From Caldilineaceae bacterium (lineage in GTDB: Bacteria > Chloroflexota > Anaerolineae > Caldilineales > Caldilineaceae), in assembly GCA_019637695.1 (NCBI GenBank), contig JAHBVG010000029.1, positions 1 to 64,000 of the forward strand: a stretch of DNA of 64,000 nt. The letters run 5' to 3'. Under the pieces are notes generated by a model. The model ran no database searches and was not told the DNA's origin. It worked only from the letters and a program-made list of their open reading frames with translations. The stretch's first letter is position 1. Each line of letters begins with the position of its first letter. Below, in pieces: positions 8,548 through 15,788 of the stretch. The translations under genes were made by a program, and so were the position numbers.

Positions 8548-9459
8548 ATGGCAAGCACAACGCTCACACGACGCCCTTCGCGCTGGAATGTGTACCGGCT
8601 GCGCGATGTTGCTACCCGGCTGTTGATCCACCTGATCTTGATCGGCGTCGGCCTCACCTGCCTGATCCCGATGCTGCTTGTGATCTCGGTCTCATTGTCG
8701 GATGAACAGCAACTGGCCCTGCGCGGCTACCAACTGCTGCCCGTGGGATTCACCACCTTCGCTTACGAGTATATTTTGACGAATCCCCAACAGATTATAC
8801 GCGCCTATGGCGTCACCATCTTCGTGACCACCGTGGGTACCGTGTTGGGGTTGATCGTCTGCTCGCTGCTGGCCTATCCGCTGGCGCGCAAAGACTTTCG
8901 CCTGCGCGGCATTCTCTCGTTCTATGTCTTCTTCACCCTGCTCTTCAGCGGGGGATTGGTTCCGTTTTACATCCTGGTGACCCAATACCTGGGCTGGAAG
9001 GACAACATCCTCGCCCTGATCGTGCCCTATCTGGCGACGGCCTGGTATGTGTTGATCCTGCGCACATCCTTTTCACAACTGCCGGTGGAACTGCTGGAAG
9101 CGGCGCGCATTGACGGCGCCGGCGAGTGGCGCATCTTCTTCCAGATTGTGCTGCCGCTCTCCAAGCCGGTGCTGGCGACGATTGGCCTCTTCTTCATCCT
9201 GCGCTATTGGAACGATTGGTTTATGGCGCTGCTCTTTGTCAACGATTCGACGCTCTATCCGCTCCAATATCTGCTGCAAGTACTCATGCGCAACATCAAC
9301 TTCCTTTCGTCCAACCCGCAGACCATGGGCGAACCGATCCCCACCAGTTCGGCGCGTATGGCCATGGCGGTGTTGGCCTTTGGTCCGGCGCTCTTTGCGT
9401 TTCTGCTGCTCCAACAATACTTCATCCGCGGCATTACGATCGGCAGTTTGAAGGGGTGA
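8548..9459 (+). CDS. Carbohydrate ABC transporter permease, YtcP type
   Basis: 303 residues, six membrane spans, EAA loop ELLEAARIDGAGEWRIFFQ at about residue 180-200. AGGAG lies just before the ATG. It is the second half of the permease pair with the gene 48 bases upstream. The stop codon is followed at once by G-rich repeat words (9453-9473), and the expected binding-protein gene is displaced about 1.2 kb downstream by toxin-antitoxin and hairpin DNA. Confidence 0.9.
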   Translation: MASTTLTRRPSRWNVYRLRDVATRLLIHLILIGVGLTCLIPMLLVISVSLSDEQQLALRGYQLLPVGFTTFAYEYILTNPQQIIRAYGVTIFVTTVGTVLGLIVCSLLAYPLARKDFRLRGILSFYVFFTLLFSGGLVPFYILVTQYLGWKDNILALIVPYLATAWYVLILRTSFSQLPVELLEAARIDGAGEWRIFFQIVLPLSKPVLATIGLFFILRYWNDWFMALLFVNDSTLYPLQYLLQVLMRNINFLSSNPQTMGEPIPTSSARMAMAVLAFGPALFAFLLLQQYFIRGITIGSLKG

Positions 9460-9562
9460 TTGGGGATTGGGGGTAGAATGCAGTAGACTTCACACCACAG
9501 AGTTGAATGTGAAGCTGTGCAGGCTGGTTGTGATGAGTATGGTTAAGAATTGGAGACCTGAC

Positions 9563-9781
9563 ATGATTCGTACCGTTGAGGCAATGATTGATGAAAAAGG
9601 CGTGGTTCACTTATTGGAAGAGGTCGAATTGACAAAACCACATCGTGCTTTGGTCACCATTTTGGAAGAACCAATGTTTACCCATGAGACGGCCTTCCTG
9701 AGTGAAGCAGCCCTCGCCGAAGATTGGAATCGACCAGAGGAGGATCAAGCATGGTCACACCTTCAATCGGCAGCGTCGTAA
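9563..9781 (+). CDS. Putative antitoxin of a MazF-like module
   Basis: 72 residues starting MIRTVEAMIDEKG, with a GVVHLLEEVEL strand pair as in the small DUF2281/AbrB-like antitoxins and an acidic C-terminal tail that would wrap the toxin. ATG 9563 has GGAG 7 bases before it and was preferred to the longer in-frame start at 9467, which lacks one. Its end overlaps the start of the MazF-like gene by 31 bases, a typical coupled antitoxin-toxin layout. Sequence is weakly conserved, so the family call rests partly on position. Confidence 0.65.
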   Translation: MIRTVEAMIDEKGVVHLLEEVELTKPHRALVTILEEPMFTHETAFLSEAALAEDWNRPEEDQAWSHLQSAAS

Positions 9782-10038
9782 CTGTTCACTTTCCCTTTAG
9801 TGATCTGTCACAGTCGAAATTGCGTCCCGCAGTCGTTCTAGCTGATGCGGGCCGCGCTGATTGGATTTTGTGTCAGATCACCAGCAACGCTTATGCCGAT
9901 CCAAAGGCTGTACAATTGGAAGCCAAAGACTTTGCCAGAGGTTCTCTTCAGCTAACGAGCTATGCGCGTCCCGGTAAGCTCTTTACGGCAAGCGCAAACC
10001 TGATGGCAACTGAAGTAGGGCAACTTAGACGCCTTTAG
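9751..10038 (+). CDS. MazF/PemK-family toxin (endoribonuclease)
   Basis: 95 residues with the PemK-like beta-barrel pattern: GSVVTVHFPFSDLSQSKLRP (GDIV...PFSD...K.RPavV), then AVVLADAGRADWILCQITS. Proteins of this family cut mRNA at short sites and are neutralised by the antitoxin made just upstream. AGAGGAGG precedes ATG 9751. The gene overlaps the antitoxin end. With its partner it sits between the permeases and the binding protein of one transporter, so it is an insertion into an operon. Confidence 0.85.
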   Translation: MVTPSIGSVVTVHFPFSDLSQSKLRPAVVLADAGRADWILCQITSNAYADPKAVQLEAKDFARGSLQLTSYARPGKLFTASANLMATEVGQLRRL

Positions 10039-10179
10039 GCGAGTTGCTACTGTTATCATCAACCTTTTACAATCGCAGATCCCATAACCACGGCCACAGT
10101 AATGGTTATGAAATCGTGAATTACTGAAATTAAGTTTCTACCACTTTTTCGGTCGCAGGAAATGCTGAAAACTTATTTT

Positions 10180-10302
10180 AGAATCTGTTTGAAAAGGTCA
10201 ACTAGCATTCCGGGAAAGGACCAATCGATCCTCGCTCTGACCCTGCTGGTCTGGTCCTTTCTCGGAATGCAAACGCCGAAGGAGGCTTTTCAAACAGATT
10301 CT
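10180..10302. mobile_element. MITE-like 123-base hairpin element
   Basis: The ends are perfect 17-base inverted repeats, AGAATCTGTTTGAAAAG at 10180-10196 and its complement at 10286-10302. Inside, a second inverted pair (CATTCCGGGAAAGGACCA at 10206-10223 and its near-complement at 10252-10269) would extend the hairpin. There is no transposase. It lies between the mazF-like gene and the next antitoxin gene. No target-site duplication was clear to me. Most of the 290-base gap 10039-10328 is this element. Confidence 0.7.
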
Positions 10303-10328
10303 TACAGAGTAGTAAGGAAACGAAGCAA

Positions 10329-10559
10329 ATGAGTATCACACTGACACCAGAGCTAGAACAGGCCGTCGCGAAAGAAGCGGAACGCCGAGGGACGACGCCT
10401 GAATCTCTGATTCTTGACACACTCCATGCACTCTTTGTGTCAACGCAAGAATCTCTAGAGGCGCGTGATGAATGGGAGGCCAATCTGCTGCGAGCCGGTA
10501 CAGATTGCCAGGTCTCCCTTAGCCATGAGGCTCTGAGCAGTGAAGGGCTGTACGAGTAA
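10329..10559 (+). CDS. Small antitoxin-like protein (partner of a broken PIN toxin)
   Basis: 76 residues beginning MSITLTPELEQAVAKEAERR, the pattern of short ribbon-helix-helix-type antitoxins (strand, then a helix with EAERRG and a TPESLILDTL helix), followed by an acidic tail ending SSEGLYE. The stop TAA overlaps the ATG of the next ORF by one base, as in vapBC operons. Because only about 20 codons of the toxin remain downstream, this is an orphan antitoxin. Confidence 0.65.
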   Translation: MSITLTPELEQAVAKEAERRGTTPESLILDTLHALFVSTQESLEARDEWEANLLRAGTDCQVSLSHEALSSEGLYE

Positions 10560-10618
10560 TGGCCTACCTAGTCGATACCAGTATTTTGGGGCGTCTGGCG
10601 AATGTGGCTCATCCGTCT
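10559..10618 (+). pseudogene. Truncated PIN-domain (VapC-like) toxin start
   Basis: The first 20 codons read MAYLVDTSILGRLANVAHPS, the standard N-terminus of a PIN ribonuclease, with the first active-site Asp in LVDTSIL. After that the sequence no longer resembles a PIN domain and runs in frame, without a stop, into the binding protein gene whose own ATG is at 10679. The rest of the toxin, with its other acidic residues, is gone. If translated from 10559 the product would be a 546-residue fusion with the signal peptide buried. Confidence 0.7.
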
Positions 10619-10678
10619 TTGAGTGTTCATACTATCCTGTCTCTACCCATATATACTCTATTCACAAAGGAGAAACGC

Positions 10679-12199
10679 ATGTCCAAACAACGCTTGCTAC
10701 TATTGTTGAACCTGTTTCTAGTATTGGCGCTTCTAATGGCGGCCTGTGCGCCCGCCGCTGCGCCCGCGCCCACCACGGGCAGTGGACAGACCGCCTCCAC
10801 CGCGCCGGCGGATGGCGTCGTCACCATCAAGTATCAGTTCCCCCGCTCGCCGCAGGAAGATTTCCCCGTGGTGCAGGACGCGCTCAACGAGATGATCACC
10901 TCGCGCATCGGTGTGCGATTGGTGCTGGAACCCATCGATCCTGGCGTCTACAATGACAAGATGCAGTTGGCCCTGGCCTCTGGCGAAGAGTGCGACATTA
11001 TCTTCACCGCGCCGTGGACCAACAGCTATCTGACCAACGTCGCCAATGGCGTCCTCTACCCGTTGGACGATCTGCTGCCCGTCCACGCGCCGGGGTTGTG
11101 GGCGAGTATGCCACCGAGTACTTGGGAAGCCGCTCGCGCTGGCGGCCATATCTACGCCGTCATCAATCAGCAGATCTTCCCCAAACCGTGGGGCGTCAAC
11201 GTGCGCAAGGATCTCTTGGAGAAGTACAACTTCAGCCTCGACAACGTGGAGAAGTGGGAAGACATGGAGCCATTCCTGGCCGCCGTACGCGACGGGGAGG
11301 GCATTAACCCGGTCTATGCCACCGAACTGGGGGCCAGCCTCTTCCGCCAGGCCTACTATGGGTTTGCTGAGTTGGGTCCCGTTGGCATCACCGTGCGCGC
11401 CGCCGACGAGAGCCGCACCATTCTCAGCATGTTCGAGACGCCTGAGTTCAAGGAAGCAGCCGATCTAACCAAGAAATGGGTCGATGAAGGCTACTTCCCC
11501 CTGGAAGGTCCTCCTGCAGATGCAGCCGATGCCATGTTCCGCGCCGGCCAGTTCGCCATGAACTACCATGTGGAGAAGCCGGGCAACGACATTGAGAACC
11601 AAAACCGCTACGGCTGGGAATTTGTCAGCAAGAACCTGACCGATCCGCTGATCATCGACACCGGCGCGGTGACGGCGACCATGAACGGCATCTGCGCCAC
11701 CTCCAAGAACCCGGAAAAGGCGCTGGAGGTGCTGGAACTCTTCAACACCGACATCGAGATCTACAACACACTCTCTCGCGGTATCCAAGGCCGGCATTGG
11801 GTCTGGGTGGACGAAGAGAAAAAGGTGATGGGCTACCCCGAAGGCATCACCGGCTCCACCAGCCCCTACAATCCCAATGCGGATTGGATGTTCGGCAACC
11901 AGTTCAATGCCTATTATCGCGACGCACGGCAGGTGGGCGCCTGGGAAAAGACCAAAGAGATGAACGACACGGCCTTCCCCGCCACGGTGCTGGGTTTCTC
12001 GATTGACACCTCGCCCATCAACACCGAGCTGGCTCAGGTCAAAGCCGTGTGGGATGAGTATGTGGTTCCCATCCAAAATGGCTTTATCGCCTATGACGAC
12101 GCAGCCCCGGCGGCCATCGAACGGCTGAACGCCGCGGGTATGCAGACCGTACTCGCCGAAGTCCAACGCCAGGTGGACGAGTGGGCGGCGAACAGATAA
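10679..12199 (+). CDS. Sugar-binding lipoprotein, LplA/DUF3502 type
   Basis: 506 residues. The N-terminus is a lipoprotein signal (hydrophobic core, then MAAC with acylated Cys23) followed by an Ala/Pro/Thr linker. The middle is a type 1 carbohydrate-binding protein and the C-terminal 70 residues match the DUF3502 end (VLGFSIDTSPINTELAQVKA) found in LplA proteins that work with LplB/YtcP permeases. ATG 10679 was chosen because AAAGGAGAAACGC lies directly before it; an in-frame ORF extends upstream to 10559 through a PIN toxin remnant. It should serve the permeases at 7483 and 8548. Confidence 0.9.
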   Translation: MSKQRLLLLLNLFLVLALLMAACAPAAAPAPTTGSGQTASTAPADGVVTIKYQFPRSPQEDFPVVQDALNEMITSRIGVRLVLEPIDPGVYNDKMQLALASGEECDIIFTAPWTNSYLTNVANGVLYPLDDLLPVHAPGLWASMPPSTWEAARAGGHIYAVINQQIFPKPWGVNVRKDLLEKYNFSLDNVEKWEDMEPFLAAVRDGEGINPVYATELGASLFRQAYYGFAELGPVGITVRAADESRTILSMFETPEFKEAADLTKKWVDEGYFPLEGPPADAADAMFRAGQFAMNYHVEKPGNDIENQNRYGWEFVSKNLTDPLIIDTGAVTATMNGICATSKNPEKALEVLELFNTDIEIYNTLSRGIQGRHWVWVDEEKKVMGYPEGITGSTSPYNPNADWMFGNQFNAYYRDARQVGAWEKTKEMNDTAFPATVLGFSIDTSPINTELAQVKAVWDEYVVPIQNGFIAYDDAAPAAIERLNAAGMQTVLAEVQRQVDEWAANR

Positions 12200-12263
12200 G
12201 GGTTAAGAACGTTGATGTCTGATCAGTATCGCAAAGTTTGAGATTAAGCGATTAAGAGCTTGG

Positions 12264-12312
12264 GCGATTTCAGATGTGGATAGCGAGGGATTCCTCGGCG
12301 CGATCTGAAATC
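12264..12312. repeat. Inverted repeat of the CTGAAATC/GCGATT word family
   Basis: GCGATTTCAGAT at 12264-12275 is matched by ATCTGAAATCGC at 12301-12312, giving a 12-base stem with a 25-base loop. It follows the binding-protein gene and could act as a terminator, but it has the same vocabulary as the intergenic blocks at 24225-24290, 40550-40630 and 56450-56530. The gap 12200-12473 holds no other recognisable feature. Confidence 0.5.
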
Positions 12313-12473
12313 GCTCAATCTTTTGCCAGTTCTGCACCATACTCAATAGAGGGATAGGACACGATGGTTGTCATCTATACAGCTACACGCTACAATAGGG
12401 CATGATCGAAAGTGTCGAATGTACCGATGGGGATCTGTCAGATCGACGAACTTGGTCACCGATAAGGATACTT

Positions 12474-12710
12474 ATGCCCTCGAAACAAATCGATGGCTAC
12501 CTGTTCCAATTCTATTCATCAGATGAAGGCGAACCGCCACACATCCATGTGAAACGTGGTGGTCAAACGGCGAAAATCTGGCTGAATCCTGTCGAAGTGG
12601 CTTATAATCGTGGGTATAATGGGCCGGAGCTTAACAGAGTTGTACGTTTAACGCATAAGCATCGGGATGAGTTTCTGGAGATGTGGAATGACCATTTCAA
12701 CCAATCATGA
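12474..12710 (+). CDS. DUF4160-family protein
   Basis: 78 residues with the family signature PHIHVKRGGQTAKIWLNPVEV and LNRVVRLTHKHRDEFLEMWNDHF. ATG 12474 follows AAGGA at 6 bases and starts with the usual MPSKQIDGYLFQFYSSDEGEPPHIH core; an in-frame ATG at 12402 has no such site and would add 24 unusual residues. It overlaps the DUF2442 gene by 23 bases. This pair is common in bacteria and is suspected to be a toxin-antitoxin-like module, with no established activity. Confidence 0.8.
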   Translation: MPSKQIDGYLFQFYSSDEGEPPHIHVKRGGQTAKIWLNPVEVAYNRGYNGPELNRVVRLTHKHRDEFLEMWNDHFNQS

Positions 12711-12999
12711 GCAGCTAGAGGTTGCCATATGGAATGTACGCTTTGAAGGGGAGATGCTCTTCATCGATCTAACTGACGAACGGCAGATTGGGCTGCCATT
12801 CACAAAGATCAGATGGTTGGCATGGTTAGCCAATGCAACGTCTGCACAGCGTTCTAACTGGTCCATTGAACCTTATGGGTATGCGGTTTGGTGGGAAGAT
12901 CTAGATGATGGGTTTGAACTCGCCCATGCTTTGAGCCTGCGCCCCTTGTCTCACACAAGCGTAGAGCAGGCAACACACCAGCCCATTACCTCCTCATAA
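12688..12999 (+). CDS. DUF2442-family protein
   Basis: 103 residues. The core VRFEGEMLFIDLTDERQIGLPF followed by WEDLDDGFEL is diagnostic for DUF2442, small proteins that usually accompany DUF4160. ATG 12688 has GGAG 7 bases upstream inside the previous gene. The two genes are translationally coupled. Their place, next to other small modules within a sugar-use region, suggests an acquired cassette. Biochemical role unknown. Confidence 0.8.
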   Translation: MTISTNHEQLEVAIWNVRFEGEMLFIDLTDERQIGLPFTKIRWLAWLANATSAQRSNWSIEPYGYAVWWEDLDDGFELAHALSLRPLSHTSVEQATHQPITSS

Positions 13000-13013
13000 T
13001 CCTATTCCCGCAT

Positions 13014-14927
13014 ATGAACACCATCACCGCTACCGTCCCCACAGGAGCGCCGCCCGATTGGGCACTTCTGGAACGTTCGCTGATCGATCTGATGGATCGG
13101 TCAGTTTTTCCGTATTTGGAGAAGTACACTCGCCCCGATGGTTCGCTGATCTGGGCGGACAAGTGGCGCAATTCGCGCGATGGTCTCGACGATCTCTATG
13201 AGAGCTTTTACAACTGGCCGCTTTTCTATCTCCTCGGCGGCGGGGATCATCTGCTGCCGCTGGCGCAAAAAGAGTGGGACGCCATCACGCGGCAGGGGGC
13301 GGGCTTCGGGCTAACCGATCGCGAATATGAGATCGGCTACGATCAGTTCCACCAGGGCGAGAGCTACATCTATTTCTACTTCCTCTGCCTGGCCGATCCC
13401 ACCAACCCGGCCAACATTGAGCGGGCCAAACGCTTTGCCGGTTTCTACATCGGTGAAGATGCTGACGCGCCCAACTATGACCCCGACCATCGGATCATCC
13501 GCGCACCGCACAACGGCAGCTGCGGCCCACGCTGGGGATTCAGCGACAACGAGGAACGATCCTATGGCTGGTCGGCAGGGATGCGCGTCTACGGGCTGCC
13601 CTTCACCGATGTGCCAGGCGTCAGCCACTACGACGATCTGAAAGATCCCGAAAATGCCCGCCGCATGGGACAGACTATGCACGAACGTATGGGGCAGGGT
13701 GACGTGGCCGGCAATCTCATTGTCACCAGTTTGGTCGCCAATGCTTATCTGCTCACCGGCGACGAAAAGTACCGCCGTTGGATCGTCGAATACGTGGACG
13801 CCTGGCGCGAGCGGGCGCGGGCCAACGATGGTTTGCTCCCCGACAACGTGGGACTGTCGGGACAGGTGGGCGAGTACATGAACGGCAAGTGGTACGGCGG
13901 TCTCTACGGGTGGACATGGCCGCACGGTTTTTACAACATCGAAATGGCCGCTATTGTGGCGGGGAGCAACGCCTTCCTCGTCACTGGCGATGAACGTTAC
14001 CTTGATTTGCCGCGCGTGCAAATGGAACGCATTTGGGCGCTGGGCGAAAAGCGCGATCCGCGTGGATTGGAGATGAGTCTGCGCCATCATTGGCTGCGCC
14101 AACTGGGCGACAGCGACAACGTCTTCGTCGTCCCCTATCGCTATGGCGACGAAGGGTGGTTCGACTGGCAGCCACTTTCGCCCGTCTACCCGACAGCAAT
14201 CTGGAATATCACCCAAGACGCCAACGACTGGGATCGACTTGAAACGCTGCGCCAGAGCGAACCCTACGACTGGGCCGAAGTGCTGAGCTTTCGCAACAAA
14301 GAGGACAACGGCCACGAACAGCCCTGGCTGCGCTTCCTGGCCGGCGACAACCCTGACTACCCCGAACAAATCCTGGCCGCAACCTACGAGCAGGTCTGCC
14401 GCCGCCTTGAGATGATCCGCACAGACGACGCCGATCTCACCCAAGTCAACATCCACCATTGGCAGGAACACAACCCGGTGATCACCGAAGCGCTGGTGCA
14501 GTTGACGTTGGGCGCGCCGCAGATCATCTACAACGGCGGGCTGCTCCACTGTCGCGTCCGCTATTTTGATGCAGATCGAGGGCGTCCTGGCCTGCCCAAA
14601 GACGTGGCCGCGCTGGTGACGACGCTGGAAGCCGAACGCACTGTTTTGGAATTGGTCAATTTGAGTCCCTTTGAGGAGCATTCGGTCTTGATTCAAGCAG
14701 GGGGCTTCGGGGAACACCGCTTCGACGAGGTCACATACACGGTGCGGGTCAGCGACTATCCGGGCAGCCACAAGTCCTATGCAGCGCCGCCGATGGAGAC
14801 GACGACCGAGACCGTCCGCGTGGACGACAAAGTCATCCAAATTGAACTGCCGCCGTCCACGCGCATTACGTTGGATCTGGCGATGTCGCGGTATGTGAAT
14901 CCGCCGTCATATAGGGTGGGTAGTTAA
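13014..14927 (+). CDS. Large protein of unknown function in a sugar-use locus (possible alpha/alpha-toroid enzyme)
   Basis: 637 residues, no signal peptide or membrane segment. I do not recognise the family. Features seen: many aromatic and acidic residues with evenly spaced helical stretches, YESFYNWPLFYLLGGGDHLL, NGSCGPRWGFSDNEERSYGW, GLYGWTWPHGFYNIEMAA and VAGSNAFLVTGDERYLDL, which look like the inner helices of a six-hairpin glycosidase or unsaturated-sugar hydrolase fold, and a C-terminal beta-rich part (about 540-625). That fold is inferred. It lies between the transporter and the tandem enolase-family genes and may act on the imported sugar. No clear ribosome site; its stop overlaps the stop of the minus-strand protease gene by 4 bases. 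Confidence 0.7.
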   Translation: MNTITATVPTGAPPDWALLERSLIDLMDRSVFPYLEKYTRPDGSLIWADKWRNSRDGLDDLYESFYNWPLFYLLGGGDHLLPLAQKEWDAITRQGAGFGLTDREYEIGYDQFHQGESYIYFYFLCLADPTNPANIERAKRFAGFYIGEDADAPNYDPDHRIIRAPHNGSCGPRWGFSDNEERSYGWSAGMRVYGLPFTDVPGVSHYDDLKDPENARRMGQTMHERMGQGDVAGNLIVTSLVANAYLLTGDEKYRRWIVEYVDAWRERARANDGLLPDNVGLSGQVGEYMNGKWYGGLYGWTWPHGFYNIEMAAIVAGSNAFLVTGDERYLDLPRVQMERIWALGEKRDPRGLEMSLRHHWLRQLGDSDNVFVVPYRYGDEGWFDWQPLSPVYPTAIWNITQDANDWDRLETLRQSEPYDWAEVLSFRNKEDNGHEQPWLRFLAGDNPDYPEQILAATYEQVCRRLEMIRTDDADLTQVNIHHWQEHNPVITEALVQLTLGAPQIIYNGGLLHCRVRYFDADRGRPGLPKDVAALVTTLEAERTVLELVNLSPFEEHSVLIQAGGFGEHRFDEVTYTVRVSDYPGSHKSYAAPPMETTTETVRVDDKVIQIELPPSTRITLDLAMSRYVNPPSYRVGS

Positions 14928-15301
14928 TCCAGCAAGTCGACGGTTTCAGCGGGGCCGTTGAGGAGGAGCCGGAGTTGGTTGGTGACGTTACGTCCCAACA
15001 GAATTTCCGATTCTTTGCTCCCAATTACCAAGATACCTGCCAAGAGATAGGCACCGATCACAATGTCTATGTTGTAGATCGGAACAGCTTCTTGACCACC
15101 CCATAAGCCATAGACAGTCGTTTCAAAATTAGACTCAGCTTTGATTTGGTCCAATAGGCTGATGGGTATGATTGTTACATCTGCGCCAGTGTCAAGCAAG
15201 GCATGGCGGTATGTCGAGCGCATTCCAGTTACCGGATTGACGAGTCGAATTTCAAGGGCTGGTATGGGTGGTTGTAGTGAGTAACTGAAGGGTGTTTTCA
15301 T
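14924..15301 (-). CDS. Retropepsin-like (clan AA) aspartic protease domain protein
   Basis: 125 residues with the flap-and-active-site pattern of single-domain retropepsins: LLDTGADVTIIP carries the catalytic Asp-Thr-Gly, and a later hydrophobic strand with LLGRNVTNQLRLLL gives the GRN/GRD-type element near the C-terminus. Such proteins dimerise to make one active site. It overlaps the upstream DUF5678-like gene by ATGA, so the two are coupled. The combination recurs in Chloroflexota and cyanobacteria in toxin-antitoxin-like loci, with no proven role. Substrate unknown. Confidence 0.8.
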   Translation of the reverse strand: MKTPFSYSLQPPIPALEIRLVNPVTGMRSTYRHALLDTGADVTIIPISLLDQIKAESNFETTVYGLWGGQEAVPIYNIDIVIGAYLLAGILVIGSKESEILLGRNVTNQLRLLLNGPAETVDLLD

Positions 15302-15699
15302 CGTCCTGTGCTGCTCGAAGGTGGTGCTAAGCGGACTGAAAGATGACGAAAGGTGCGCATTTCACTGGTTTCATCCACAGGGAAGATACCAATCACTTTG
15401 TTGGGGTAGCGTTGGCGAACCCGAATCATTAAAGAGCGTTCATCTTTATCCCAATCAATCAAGCGCTCTTGATGGAATGCAACATACTGTCCCAAATACT
15501 CTCCGACAAGTTGTGGATGCTGTCGTCGAAAAGCTTCTTGCTCACGAATAAGCGCTTGCCGTTCAAGCTCCCGCACATACTTGCGGATGGCATCATTCAC
15601 TATGTGAGGAATATTATCTTCAATTTCAGTACCGCTGCTTTCTTGGTAAAGCTCAATCTGTTCAACCACATCCTCTGCTAACTCAACTGCCTTGATCAT
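15298..15699 (-). CDS. DUF5678-like protein coupled to the aspartic protease
   Basis: 133 residues. The C-terminal half shows the DUF5678 pattern: QEAFRRQHPQLVGEYLGQYV, HQERLIDWDKDERSLMIRVR and RYPNKVIGIFPV. The N-terminal half (residues 1-60) is helical and could be a DNA-binding or dimerisation segment like an antitoxin. It is the first gene of a two-gene minus-strand unit, overlapping the protease gene by 4 bases. DUF5678 often sits directly before small aspartic proteases, and the pair may be a regulatory or toxin-like module. That role is an inference. Confidence 0.7.
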   Translation of the reverse strand: MIKAVELAEDVVEQIELYQESSGTEIEDNIPHIVNDAIRKYVRELERQALIREQEAFRRQHPQLVGEYLGQYVAFHQERLIDWDKDERSLMIRVRQRYPNKVIGIFPVDETSEMRTFRHLSVRLAPPSSSTGR

Positions 15700-15788
15700 G
15701 TTGACTCCTTTAACCGTAGAACTGCAACCATAGACATGTTAATTATATCGTATTTGCTTTGCTCCACCTACTCGATCAGGAACCAACC

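Noticed and set aside
10202..10483. 93-codon minus-strand frame covering the MITE-like element and the antitoxin gene
   Set aside because: No ribosome site, no similarity, and it runs through a palindromic element.
13311..14840. 509-codon open frame antisense to the unknown 637-residue gene
   Set aside because: The plus-strand frame has better composition, fits the operon direction and reads as a globular protein; the antisense translation is rich in His/Val/Arg without structure.
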